Program-made: the position numbers and the translations under genes
Notes under the pieces: generated by a model
The model's database searches: none
What the model was told of the DNA's origin: nothing
Seen by the model: only the letters and a program-made list of their open reading frames with translations
Shown: positions 42,131 through 50,374 of the stretch, one piece after another
How the letters are laid out: every line of letters starts with the position of its first letter
Numbering within the stretch: the first letter of the stretch is position 1
From: RGIG1681 sp017467625
Lineage (GTDB): Bacteria > Bacillota > Clostridia > Christensenellales > UBA1242
Direction: 5' to 3'
NCBI GenBank assembly: GCA_017467625.1
Contig: JAFUSN010000004.1
Location: forward strand, 496,001 to 560,000
Length of the DNA: 64,000 nt

Positions 42131-43052
42131 GTATGTTGTTTCGAGTGCACCTTTTATTCATAGTGGAAATGATATCAATAAAATGTTTTTATACACAGGA
42201 ATTGCATTGGTTATTCCTGGAATTTTTGGTGTTATGTTTTTTGGGCTTCCAGCACTGTTTATTATTTTAGTTGCATTTTTTAGTTGTTTGTTATCTGAAA
42301 TTTTTTACAATTTGTTTGTTGCTGGAAAGTTTATTGTGAAAGATTTTTCGTTTTTTGTAACTGCGATGACGCTGGCTTTAACAATGCCTTATAATGCACC
42401 ACTTTGGATTGTTGCTTTGGCTGGATTTGTTTCAATTTTCGGTGTTAAATTTGCTTTTGGTGGGCTTGGTAAAAATAAATTCAATCCATCAGTGATTGGA
42501 AGGGCACTTGCTGGTATTTTGTTTGCAACTTTGTCAACTGATATATTTACATTCAATTATAAGGATCAAATTTACACATCGTTAACAGCTGGCGGAAGTA
42601 ATACAATAACTCAACTTTTAACAGGACAGGCAGTTGGAGGAATTGGAACTACTTGTATTATTGCAATTTTAATTTGTTGTGCATTTTTGATTTATGCAGA
42701 AGTTATTGATTATAAAATTCCAATTTTAGCAGTTCTTTCATACTTTGTTGTTGCTGTTATTTTTGATGGTCTAGATTTGGGATTTATGAATTTGTGTTCA
42801 GGTTCATTTGTTTTTGTTTCAGTGTTTATGTTAACTGATCCAAACACATCACCAAACACATTTTTTGGAAAGGTGATTTATTCAGTTTTGTATGGCGGGC
42901 TATGTGCGCTGCTTTGGCACTTTAAATTTTTGGGTGAAAACACAGCATTTGCAGTCCTTATTTTTATGGATCTTCTAGTTCCATTTATGGATCATTATTT
43001 AATTGTTAAACCATCTAAGCTGGGAGGTTATCGACATGCACATAAGAACTAA
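42123..43052 (+). CDS. rnfD: RnfD-like membrane subunit
   Basis: 309 residues, about nine hydrophobic segments. GGLGKNKFNPSVIGRALAGILF is the conserved RnfD/NqrB block; LTDPNTSPNTFFGKVIYSVLYG and a C-terminal FMDLLVPFMDHYLI also fit. The covalent-FMN threonine motif expected near residues 145-165 (D-x2-S/T-G/A-A-T) is not recognisable; the region reads SLTAGGSNTITQLLTGQAVGG. Overlaps rnfC by 8 nt; RBS AGGAGG. Confidence 0.85.
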   Translation: MDKYVVSSAPFIHSGNDINKMFLYTGIALVIPGIFGVMFFGLPALFIILVAFFSCLLSEIFYNLFVAGKFIVKDFSFFVTAMTLALTMPYNAPLWIVALAGFVSIFGVKFAFGGLGKNKFNPSVIGRALAGILFATLSTDIFTFNYKDQIYTSLTAGGSNTITQLLTGQAVGGIGTTCIIAILICCAFLIYAEVIDYKIPILAVLSYFVVAVIFDGLDLGFMNLCSGSFVFVSVFMLTDPNTSPNTFFGKVIYSVLYGGLCALLWHFKFLGENTAFAVLIFMDLLVPFMDHYLIVKPSKLGGYRHAHKN

Positions 43053-43935
43053 TATTGAACTCAATTTAGCACACTTTGTTATCCTTGCAATTTGTCCAAT
43101 AGTTTTTTTAACTATGACGACAGTGGAGGGAATTGTTTTTGCGGTGGTTGCATGCGTTGCATTTTTAATTTCTGTTAGCGTATGTAGGTTATTTTCAAAA
43201 TTTTTAGATAGGAAACTCAAAGTTTTTGTTACTGCAGTTTTATCTTCATTTATTGTTACAATGTTTAATTATATCCTTACAAAAACATCATTTTTGGGTT
43301 TAATCACATCTGATAATTATTACTTTGCAGCGCTATCTTCGGTTATTTTATCGCTTGACTTTTACTATATTGATAATAAAGATGTTTTAAAGAGAAACAT
43401 TGTTAAATCTATTGTTATTGTTTTAACGTTTGTTTTTGTTTTATTTATATTTACTGCTGTAAAAGAAATTTTTGGAACTGGTAAAATTTTTGGACGACAA
43501 ATTTTAACATTTGATGGGCAGGAGTTCTTCTTAACCCCGGCATTTTCATTTGTGTTTCTTGCTGTTATTGCTGCAATTATTCAGGCGATTTATAGAGCTA
43601 TTAATAAAAATATTGAAACCAATAGAATATATTACGAAAAGTTTGTTAAAGATATTCGCAATGAAAAAATCTTTCAGTATGATAAACTTAGAAGACAGAA
43701 ATTGCTTTCAAATACAATTGAAATTAGAAAAATTTCTGATGAAGAAGCTGAAAAGATTAAAGAACAATCAAATCAAAATGAAACTTTAACTGATGAAGAA
43801 CAGTCTGATGAAACCGATGAAAATACAGAAAAAAAAGAAACAAAAAAGAAAAAACATGGCAAAAAATTAAAGGTTTCAAAGGAAGCTAAGGTTGAAAAAC
43901 TTTTTGACAGACAAGATAAAAAGGAGGAAGATTAA
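43036..43935 (+). CDS. rnfE: RnfE-like membrane subunit with charged C-terminal extension
   Basis: 299 residues. Six hydrophobic segments over residues 10-195 with family marks LAHFVILAICPIVFLT and VKEIFGTGKIFG. In RnfE, two Cys (in LCP and NCI motifs) bind an intramembrane [2Fe-2S] with two from RnfA; here only the first (C20) remains, the second position reading SSVILSLDFYY. Residues 200-299 are a Lys/Glu-rich cytoplasmic tail not present in usual RnfE. The ATG at 43036 (GGGAGG 8 nt upstream) overlaps rnfD by 17 nt. RnfA and RnfE are homologous; the assignment rests on the motif and gene order. Confidence 0.75.
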   Translation: MHIRTNIELNLAHFVILAICPIVFLTMTTVEGIVFAVVACVAFLISVSVCRLFSKFLDRKLKVFVTAVLSSFIVTMFNYILTKTSFLGLITSDNYYFAALSSVILSLDFYYIDNKDVLKRNIVKSIVIVLTFVFVLFIFTAVKEIFGTGKIFGRQILTFDGQEFFLTPAFSFVFLAVIAAIIQAIYRAINKNIETNRIYYEKFVKDIRNEKIFQYDKLRRQKLLSNTIEIRKISDEEAEKIKEQSNQNETLTDEEQSDETDENTEKKETKKKKHGKKLKVSKEAKVEKLFDRQDKKEED

Positions 43936-44510
43936 TGGTTAATACATTTTTATCTTATCTAATTTTGTTTGGAATTAAAAGTAATGTGATGGTTTTTAAT
44001 GGCTCTGGAGTTCTTGAATTTCAGCGTGAAAAAATGTATCGTAAATTTAGATATTTTAATGCACTGTTTACAGTTTTAGGAATTATTTTGACTGCTTTTG
44101 CCGATTATTTTTTAACGCATTATGTTTATGGATCATTTAATTTTGAATTTGCAAGGTTTTCAATTATTGTTTTAATTGCGGGGATTTATAATATTATTGT
44201 TAATAATATTTGGAAAAAGACTTCAACATTCAATTTTTACTTATATGAAAAATCATATTCATTTGCCTTTGATTTAATTTATATGGTTGCTACAGTTTTA
44301 ATGCTTAACACTGATGTTGCGATTGTTGAATTTGCATTACAACTTCTTGCAGTTGCAATTGTTGTTATGTTTATGAACATTGTTATTGGTTTCTTTGTTA
44401 GAACTTTTAATCGTGGATATATGAATATTAATTTTAGAAGTGTATCAGCGCGATTATTCTTTTTTGGAATTTTATCAATTTTGTTTTATTATGCAGGACT
44501 TTTAGTTTAG
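43935..44510 (+). CDS. rnfA: RnfA-like membrane subunit without cysteines
   Basis: 191 residues, the normal RnfA length, six hydrophobic segments, and located between rnfE and rnfB as in acetogen operons. The half-buried cluster motif GICP is replaced by FNGSG (around residue 21), and the whole protein contains no cysteine, so it cannot ligate the RnfA/RnfE [2Fe-2S] cluster. Sequence identity to RnfA is low; the call rests on length, topology, C-terminal FRSVSARLFFFGILSILFYYAGLLV and position. One-base overlap with rnfE; RBS AAGGAGG. Confidence 0.65.
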   Translation: MVNTFLSYLILFGIKSNVMVFNGSGVLEFQREKMYRKFRYFNALFTVLGIILTAFADYFLTHYVYGSFNFEFARFSIIVLIAGIYNIIVNNIWKKTSTFNFYLYEKSYSFAFDLIYMVATVLMLNTDVAIVEFALQLLAVAIVVMFMNIVIGFFVRTFNRGYMNINFRSVSARLFFFGILSILFYYAGLLV

Positions 44511-44523
44511 GAGGAACGGCAAG

Positions 44524-45303
44524 ATGCAAATTTATATTTATATTGCTGTGATTGTAGCTATTTTGGCATTAACTATATTTATTGCTTCAATAACCAGGAA
44601 AAATAAGAAACTTGATAAAACAAGTGAAGTTTTGTTTCAGTTTTTACCCCATTTAGACTGTGGGGAATGCGGAAGAAGTGAATGTAGAAAGTTTGCTGAA
44701 GATTTGGCAAAGGGGAAAACCGCTGCAAACAGATGTCCATATTTGCGTGGAAAAGACTTTATGAAAGTTCGACAGATTATGAAGCGAGAACGCAAGGTTC
44801 AATTTGATATGGTTGCATTTGTTAAATGCAAGGGCGGAATTGATTGTAACGAAAAATATGAGTATATTGGTGATAAATCATGCGCAAGTCAAAATTTAAT
44901 TCATGATGGTTGTAAGTTTTGTCAGTTTGCCTGCCTTGGTTGTGGAGATTGTGTTAAAGCATGTAAATACGATGCAATTTCAATATCTAAAAAAGGATGC
45001 GCGATTATTGATAAAGATAAATGTGTTGGTTGTAGGGAATGTGTTTATGCATGTCCAAACAAACTCATTGACTTGATTCCTTATAGCAAATATGTTGAAG
45101 TTGTTTGCAACAATTCATCTACAGATTCGGCGGTAACTAGAAACTGTAAGGTTTCATGCACACACTGTGAGGCGTGTGTTGTTGCATGTCCATCAGGGGC
45201 AATTTCAATGGTGGGCGGACTTCCAAAAATTGATCATACAAAATGCGTTAGATGTGGCAAGTGTGTTGCGGCTTGTCCAGAGCATGTAATATCAAGAATT
45301 TAG
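44524..45303 (+). CDS. rnfB: RnfB ferredoxin-like subunit
   Basis: 259 residues. N-terminal membrane anchor (IYIAVIVAILALTIFIASI), then the RnfB four-Cys motif FLPHLDCGECGRSECRKF...C, the block VAFVKCKGGIDCNEKYEYIGDKSC, and tandem ferredoxin domains with at least four complete CxxCxxCxxxC sets (CLGCGDCVKAC, CVGCRECVYAC, CTHCEACVVAC, CVRCGKCVAAC). RnfB receives electrons from reduced ferredoxin. This subunit is close to the clostridial norm and is the best conserved of the operon. RBS AGGAGGA. Confidence 0.93.
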   Translation: MQIYIYIAVIVAILALTIFIASITRKNKKLDKTSEVLFQFLPHLDCGECGRSECRKFAEDLAKGKTAANRCPYLRGKDFMKVRQIMKRERKVQFDMVAFVKCKGGIDCNEKYEYIGDKSCASQNLIHDGCKFCQFACLGCGDCVKACKYDAISISKKGCAIIDKDKCVGCRECVYACPNKLIDLIPYSKYVEVVCNNSSTDSAVTRNCKVSCTHCEACVVACPSGAISMVGGLPKIDHTKCVRCGKCVAACPEHVISRI

Positions 45304-45438
45304 TGGATTTATAATACATTATAAGTGAACATAATAGTTGTTAAATCGATTAAAAAATATCTTTATAATTGTATACTTTTTGCTAAGTTTATGATATAAT
45401 AAAGCAATGAAAAATAATAATGATTAGGAGCGAATGTA

Positions 45439-46959
45439 GTGGATAAAATTGCTGTCGTTGTTGTTGAAACATACTCTGCAAAACTTATTATTGCAAACTA
45501 TGTTCAAGATAACTTTTTCTCAATTTGCGATGTTGAGATTGAACCAATTCAGTTTGGTCTTGAAATGGATGAGGATCATTTTTTAAAGAAAAATCAAATA
45601 ATGTCAATCATTAGCACATTGAAAAACTTTAGGAAAATTTGCGATATGTATTCAGTTAATAAAACTATTGCAATTGCGGATTTTGTTAAAGATACAAAAC
45701 CAATGAATATATATAGTTTTTTTGATGAAGTTTTTGTTACATGTGGATTTAGATTTTCACTTATGACACCAGAGGAACAAAATTCAGCTATATATACGGG
45801 TGTTATGAACAGCTATGATATTCCCAAGGCTGTTATTGTTAATGTTGGAGCAGATAATATTCATATTATTCATTACAACAGGAGAAATATTTTAAATCAG
45901 GCATTTATACCTGTTGGTCCAAGAAATTTAATTGAAATGTATCCGCTTTCAAAATATGGGAAAGAAGAGGCGTTTGAAAAAGTTTCAAAATATATTAACG
46001 CACAACTTTCTGATTTTGAATGGCTTTCCAACATTGAACCAGAATTTGTTTTAGTTGGAAATGGCCCATATTTTGAAGATTTGTCAAGCATGGATAGGAT
46101 TTATAAGAAATATCCACTTGATAGAGATGATGGATATGTGTTTGAAACTGCAGACGTTGAGCACATTTTGAATCAACTTAAAGCAATTGATTTAAATGAG
46201 AATAAAAGGCTTAAAAACCTTTATGAGTCAAGGGCGGATGTGTTTGCATATGCCGTTGAAGTTATGAAAACAATTGTTGATGCTGTTAATAGGGAAACAA
46301 TTACAATAACAACGCGTTCACTTGTTGAAGGAATCTTATTTAATAATGTTATCCCAAGCACAACTGAAAAACCAAATTCTGATATCGTTGGTTTTTCGGT
46401 AATGGCTCAAACTTCCGAATTTGAAGCGGATTCAGCAAAACACAATGAACAAGTTTATAACCTTTCAATGTTGTTATTTAAGCAACTTAGAGTTCTGCAT
46501 AAGCTTCCAAGAGGATATGTTAAAATTTTAAGAGTTGCATCATATATGCACGATGTTGGAAAGAGAATTAGTTATAAAAATCATGCAAGACATTCTTTTG
46601 AAGTTGTTATTAATAGTGAAATTTATGGACTTACTCATAGAGAATTAGTTTTGGCAAGTTTTGTTGCTTCACTTCATGCTGGTGGAGAAATAAAGATGGC
46701 TGATTGGGCAAGATATAATGGAATTTTAACTGAAGAAGATGTTGATGCAACCAAGAAACTTGGTATAATTTTAAGACTTGCTGAATGTTTTGATAGAACC
46801 AAAAACAATGCAATAGTTGATATCAATTGCGACATTTTAGGTGATTCAGTTATTATGAAAACAATAACAACTGCTGATGCCACTTTTGAAATTCAAAGAG
46901 GCATGGAAGTTGGAAGGGATTTTGAAAGAATATTCCACAAAAAACTTGAAATTTTATAA
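45439..46959 (+). CDS. Ppx/GppA-family protein with HD domain
   Basis: 506 residues. Exopolyphosphatase/pppGpp phosphohydrolase family layout: two actin-like subdomains (1-300) followed by an HD-type helical domain (320-506) with ASYMHDVGKRISYKNHARHSFEV, HR and LRLAECFDRTK. The first phosphate loop reads VVVETYSAKL and the second, normally DIGGGS, reads NVGADN, so the phosphatase active site looks degenerate; the acidic TPEEQNSAIYTGV block is kept. The HD domain keeps its metal-binding His-Asp pair. Starts on GTG with AGGAG 9 nt upstream. A role in polyphosphate or (p)ppGpp turnover is family knowledge; activity here is doubtful. Confidence 0.8.
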   Translation: MDKIAVVVVETYSAKLIIANYVQDNFFSICDVEIEPIQFGLEMDEDHFLKKNQIMSIISTLKNFRKICDMYSVNKTIAIADFVKDTKPMNIYSFFDEVFVTCGFRFSLMTPEEQNSAIYTGVMNSYDIPKAVIVNVGADNIHIIHYNRRNILNQAFIPVGPRNLIEMYPLSKYGKEEAFEKVSKYINAQLSDFEWLSNIEPEFVLVGNGPYFEDLSSMDRIYKKYPLDRDDGYVFETADVEHILNQLKAIDLNENKRLKNLYESRADVFAYAVEVMKTIVDAVNRETITITTRSLVEGILFNNVIPSTTEKPNSDIVGFSVMAQTSEFEADSAKHNEQVYNLSMLLFKQLRVLHKLPRGYVKILRVASYMHDVGKRISYKNHARHSFEVVINSEIYGLTHRELVLASFVASLHAGGEIKMADWARYNGILTEEDVDATKKLGIILRLAECFDRTKNNAIVDINCDILGDSVIMKTITTADATFEIQRGMEVGRDFERIFHKKLEIL

Positions 46960-47009
46960 TAAAAAAAAGACTGCAAATAGCCATTGACTTTTGAAACAAG
47001 CCAAATATC

Positions 47010-47046
47010 AACACTTTAACTTGAAAAAGTTAGAGTGTTTTTTTAT
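47010..47046 (+). terminator. Rho-independent terminator
   Basis: 13-bp stem AACACTTTAACTT/AAGTTAGAGTGTT (one T-G pair) with a GAAA loop and seven T. It terminates the Ppx/GppA gene. Confidence 0.85.
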
Positions 47047-47196
47047 TCTCTCTTAACCAGTCAACAAAACGAATATTATGCCGTTGTCATAGGTTGTCGT
47101 TATTATCTTAAAATTAATAATCATTAGACATACATTTTAACCTTGACGACAAAGAATATTCGTTTACAATAAAAAACAAAGAGAGAAAAGAAAGGG
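47045..47196. repeat. Long imperfect inverted repeat (MITE-like or large hairpin)
   Basis: The ends TTCTCTCTT (47045-47054) and AAGAGAGAA (47180s) and the inner halves AACGAATATT (47068-47077) and AATATTCGTT (47154-47165) are inverted, with further matching around GTTGTC/GACGAC. The 150-bp segment could fold as one hairpin. There is no open reading frame. Whether it is a miniature mobile element or part of the downstream gene's regulation is unknown. Confidence 0.4.
47143..47170 (+). promoter_or_regulatory. Probable promoter of structured RNA
   Basis: TTGACG, 16-bp spacer, TACAAT, directing transcription from about 47177 into two strong hairpins. Confidence 0.45.
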
Positions 47197-47310
47197 TGTT
47201 GTGCGTTTGCTCTGCCAGCACACACTCTTTCTTCTAACTAGGTTTGTTTGTTGTGCTTGTCTTCGTTGAAGCGAAGTGACAACGACTTGTATCAAGACAA
47301 GCACACGTTT
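47178..47310 (+). ncRNA. Candidate structured RNA upstream of zinc-ribbon nuclease
   Basis: Two consecutive hairpins. The first pairs AAGAAAGGGTGTTGTGC (47190-47206) with GCACACACTCTTTCTT (47218-47233). The second is TGTGCTTGTCTT (47252-47263) with the perfect complement AAGACAAGCACA (47294-47305), enclosing a nested CGTTG/CAACG helix. There is no T run after the second, so it is not a simple terminator. No known RNA family was recognised; it could be a leader or an independent RNA. Confidence 0.35.
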
Positions 47311-47361
47311 AAATGCCATTTAAATTTCTTACAAAATCAAGACTTTTTGTATTTATTATGC

Positions 47362-47367
47362 TATAAT
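47362..47367 (+). promoter_or_regulatory. Extended -10 promoter, leaderless arrangement
   Basis: TGCTATAAT (extended -10) ends 6 nt before the ATG at 47374. The -35 is poor (AAGACT), as often with extended -10 promoters. No Shine-Dalgarno is present. Confidence 0.55.
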
Positions 47368-47373
47368 AAATGC

Positions 47374-49155
47374 ATGAAACAAACGTTATATGATTATTGT
47401 AAAAATAACAACAAACAATATTTGTTAGATGAATGGGATTATGAAAGCAATAATGCCATAGGTTTGTTTGTTGATAAAATATCATATGGCAGTGGAAAAA
47501 TTGCACATTGGGTTTGTTCTAATAATCATAAATATCAAAAAAGAATTGATGGTAGGACTAGTGGTGGTTCAAAATGCCCCTATTGTGAAAGCCATAAAAA
47601 AACATTATTAATCAATACCAATGATTTAGTCACAACATATCCGACTTTAGTTGAAGAATGGGATTATGACAAAAATAAAACAATTAATCCAAAATATATT
47701 TTACCAACTAGTAAAGAAAAAGTTTGGTGGAAATGCAAAAAGTGTAATAATTCTTGGCAAGCAGCCATTAGACAAAGAACTTTAGTTGGGCACGGTTGTC
47801 CGTTTTGCGCACATCAAAAACCTATTGAAAATGTTAATGATTTACAAACATTATTTCCAAATTTGATAAAAGATTGGGATTTTACAAAAAATATTAAGAG
47901 CCCAAAGAATTATACTGCTTTTAGTGGCCAAAAAGTTTGGTGGAAATGCCAACATTGTGGCCATGAATGGCAAACAGCTATAAACAATAGAACGACAAAT
48001 AAAAGAAATTGTCCAGCATGTACAATGAAGACAACTTCATTTGGTGAACAAGCACTATTTTATTATGTTAAAAAAATATTTCCTGATGCAGTTAATAGAT
48101 ACCATAATCACAAAATTGAACTTGATATTTTTATTCCATCAATAAATACTGGAATTGAATTTGATGGCATATATTGGCACAATACCAACGATAGCCTTTT
48201 AAGAGAAAAAAAGAAATATAATATTTGTAAACAACATAAAATAAAACTAATTCGTATTAGAGACTCACGAGCACAATTTCACCACGATACATGTGATAAT
48301 TGCTTCGGAATAGAAAATCTACAAGATTATACACAACTAAACAATATTATTAGATTGGTTTTAAAAGAACTTGATCCTGAAAATAATTCATGGACAAGAA
48401 CAAATCCATATCAAATATGGAGTACAATAGATAATCAAATTAATGTCGATAAAGATAGATTTGAGATTTTAGAAAACAAGTTTTTGATAGAAAAAGATAA
48501 TAGTTTTGTTAACTATTTCCCAGAAATAATGAAAGATTGGAATTATGAAAAAAATCATTCATTTAATCCACATGCATTTACTTCTTCATCAACAATAAAA
48601 GTTTGGTGGAAATGTAATAACTGTAAACATGAGTGGCAAGCTAAAATTGTTGACAGGACAAGTGGTCATAATAAATGTCCAGTTTGTAGCAACAGAATAT
48701 TAAAAGAAGGCATTAATGATTTTGCAACTCTATATCCTAATTTATTAACTGAGTGGAATTCTAATAAAAATGAATTAATGCCAAATAAAATATTAAATAG
48801 ACACAATACAAAAGTTTGGTGGATTTGTAGTAAATGTGGGCATGAATGGATAGCTTCTATAGGCGAAAGAACAAGAAAAGACAAACCATCTGGATGCCCA
48901 AATTGTAAAATAATTAATTCTTCGTTAGCAAAACATTTAAAAGCTATAACTCGAGGTTCTATATGTGAAACTCATCCAGAAATATTATGTGAATGGGATT
49001 ATGAAAAGAATACTATTAAGCCAAATGAAATAACACATGGTTCTGCTGCGTATGTATGGAGAAAATGCAAAAATTGTGGATTTTCGTGGAAAACAACTAT
49101 GAATAATTGGACAAGAAAAAAATCAAAATGTCCACAATGTAAGAAAAAAGACTAA
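47374..49155 (+). CDS. Zinc-ribbon repeat protein with embedded PD-(D/E)xK/Vsr-like nuclease
   Basis: 593 residues. Six treble-clef/zinc-ribbon repeats of DUF4379 type (each with E-WDYEKN...KVWWKCxxCxHEWQA...R...CPxC), three before and three after a central nuclease-like domain. That domain (about residues 225-310) shows SFGEQALFYYVKKIFP, then ELDIFIPSINTGIEFDGIYWH and a following KKKYNICKQHKIKLIRIRD, which fits the D-x(n)-ExD...K arrangement and YWH of Vsr-like endonucleases. Likely a sequence-specific DNA nuclease (defence, homing or mobile function), inferred. Start chosen at 47374 for the promoter and because the family starts there; an upstream in-frame ATG at 47248 would translate the hairpins. 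Its isolation between converging units and its structured upstream DNA suggest acquisition. Confidence 0.78.
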   Translation: MKQTLYDYCKNNNKQYLLDEWDYESNNAIGLFVDKISYGSGKIAHWVCSNNHKYQKRIDGRTSGGSKCPYCESHKKTLLINTNDLVTTYPTLVEEWDYDKNKTINPKYILPTSKEKVWWKCKKCNNSWQAAIRQRTLVGHGCPFCAHQKPIENVNDLQTLFPNLIKDWDFTKNIKSPKNYTAFSGQKVWWKCQHCGHEWQTAINNRTTNKRNCPACTMKTTSFGEQALFYYVKKIFPDAVNRYHNHKIELDIFIPSINTGIEFDGIYWHNTNDSLLREKKKYNICKQHKIKLIRIRDSRAQFHHDTCDNCFGIENLQDYTQLNNIIRLVLKELDPENNSWTRTNPYQIWSTIDNQINVDKDRFEILENKFLIEKDNSFVNYFPEIMKDWNYEKNHSFNPHAFTSSSTIKVWWKCNNCKHEWQAKIVDRTSGHNKCPVCSNRILKEGINDFATLYPNLLTEWNSNKNELMPNKILNRHNTKVWWICSKCGHEWIASIGERTRKDKPSGCPNCKIINSSLAKHLKAITRGSICETHPEILCEWDYEKNTIKPNEITHGSAAYVWRKCKNCGFSWKTTMNNWTRKKSKCPQCKKKD

Positions 49156-49176
49156 AATCAAATTTAGTCTTTTTTG
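49145..49176 (+). terminator. Rho-independent terminator
   Basis: Stem AAAAAAGACTAAA/TTTAGTCTTTTTT with a 6-nt loop. The 5' arm lies in the last codons of the nuclease gene. Confidence 0.75.
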
Positions 49177-49222
49177 CAAGTTTCAAAATTGACAACCCAT
49201 AGCGGTCTTTTTTTATAAAATA

Positions 49223-49248
49223 AAAACCACCCAATTGGGTGGTTTTGT
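49223..49248. terminator. Bidirectional terminator
   Basis: Perfect palindrome AAAACCACCC-AATT-GGGTGGTTTT with T-rich flanks on both strands; it terminates the minus-strand lipoprotein operon. Confidence 0.85.
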
Positions 49249-49250
49249 TT

Positions 49251-50366
49251 TTATTTAGAAATCCTAAAAAGTAGAGTTGTTGTGTCATTTAAAGTTATGG
49301 TAAATTCAAGTGCTTCAACTGATGTGTTTGCAACATAACTATTAAAATTAATGGTAATTCCATTAAGGTCAAATGAACCATTATTTTCATTTACAATAAA
49401 ATAATTTCCGTCATTTGCATCAGAGTAGAAGATAATTCTTGAATAGTCTTCATTAAAATTCAATTTCCAATTAGCTAAAATAGATTCAATATCTGCATAT
49501 ATTGTTGTTGAGTTTGCATCAACACCAAAAAGCTCTGCTAAAATTGTTTTTGAATTTTCAATTGCGTTTACATTTGTTCCCTTGATATTTAAAGAATTAT
49601 TAATATATCTATATGAATTTGATTCATCTAAAACATCTGTTGTTCCGTCAACTCTATTTAAAGTTGCTTTAATATAAAGAGGTGTTTCAACTGAATTTCC
49701 ATTTGCATCGGTATAAATAAACATTTTTGAATAGGTGAGGGTATCACCATTATTGCTTGATTCAATTAATACTTTATTTCCTAATGCTGGTGTTTCAATT
49801 ATTCCCTCATCATTGTTGTAAATCAATTCTGTTAATTCTTCAATAATTTCATATGTGTTGTTATCATCATATTTTCCTAAATACATTTTTGATTCTGTTT
49901 CATCAACATAGAACATATTAAAACGATTATTATCATCAATAGTAAGTTGATTTGTAAAGTCATTGAAACCAAGAGGGGCAACAGTGTAATAAACACCATT
50001 TAAATCATGAGTACCAAAGAAATCAAGAAGTTCATTTAAATCTTTGAAATAAATATCAGCAAAAGAATAATTGGTTTTTTCAAATTTATAAATTCCACTG
50101 AGTAATTCTATTTGATTTGGTTGCATTGAGAGGTTTGAATTATTTTCAGATGCATTTGTTTCGTCATTTGCATTGTTTTGATTGTCTTCAGATACATTTG
50201 TTGCTTCGTTAGTATTTGAATTTGGTTCTGCCTCTGTTATATCCACATTTATTGCAGGGGAGGCAGTTTTATTTTTTGCTGCGCCACAAGCAACTGCGAC
50301 GCATACTATTGCACATACTAGAATTGCATATAGCGCTTTTGATAATTTTTTTAATAATTTTTTCAT
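49251..50366 (-). CDS. Lipoprotein with GTHD-x-NG module
   Basis: 371 residues. Signal sequence with lipobox VAVAC (Cys at about 27) followed by a 55-residue Asn/Glu/Ser/Thr linker, then a beta-rich ligand-like domain. Residues 90-145 (GIYKFEKTNYSF...LLDFFGTHDLNGVYYTVAPLGF) resemble a segment of the product of the preceding gene in the operon, so the two are paralogous. No catalytic motif or known family. RBS AGGAGAAG. Expected to be acylated by Lgt and exposed on the outer face of the membrane. Confidence 0.75.
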   Translation of the reverse strand: MKKLLKKLSKALYAILVCAIVCVAVACGAAKNKTASPAINVDITEAEPNSNTNEATNVSEDNQNNANDETNASENNSNLSMQPNQIELLSGIYKFEKTNYSFADIYFKDLNELLDFFGTHDLNGVYYTVAPLGFNDFTNQLTIDDNNRFNMFYVDETESKMYLGKYDDNNTYEIIEELTELIYNNDEGIIETPALGNKVLIESSNNGDTLTYSKMFIYTDANGNSVETPLYIKATLNRVDGTTDVLDESNSYRYINNSLNIKGTNVNAIENSKTILAELFGVDANSTTIYADIESILANWKLNFNEDYSRIIFYSDANDGNYFIVNENNGSFDLNGITINFNSYVANTSVEALEFTITLNDTTTLLFRISK

Positions 50367-50374
50367 ATCTTCTC

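Noticed and set aside
47252..47305. Rho-independent terminator
   Set aside because: The hairpin is strong but is not followed by a T run, and no gene ends just before it.
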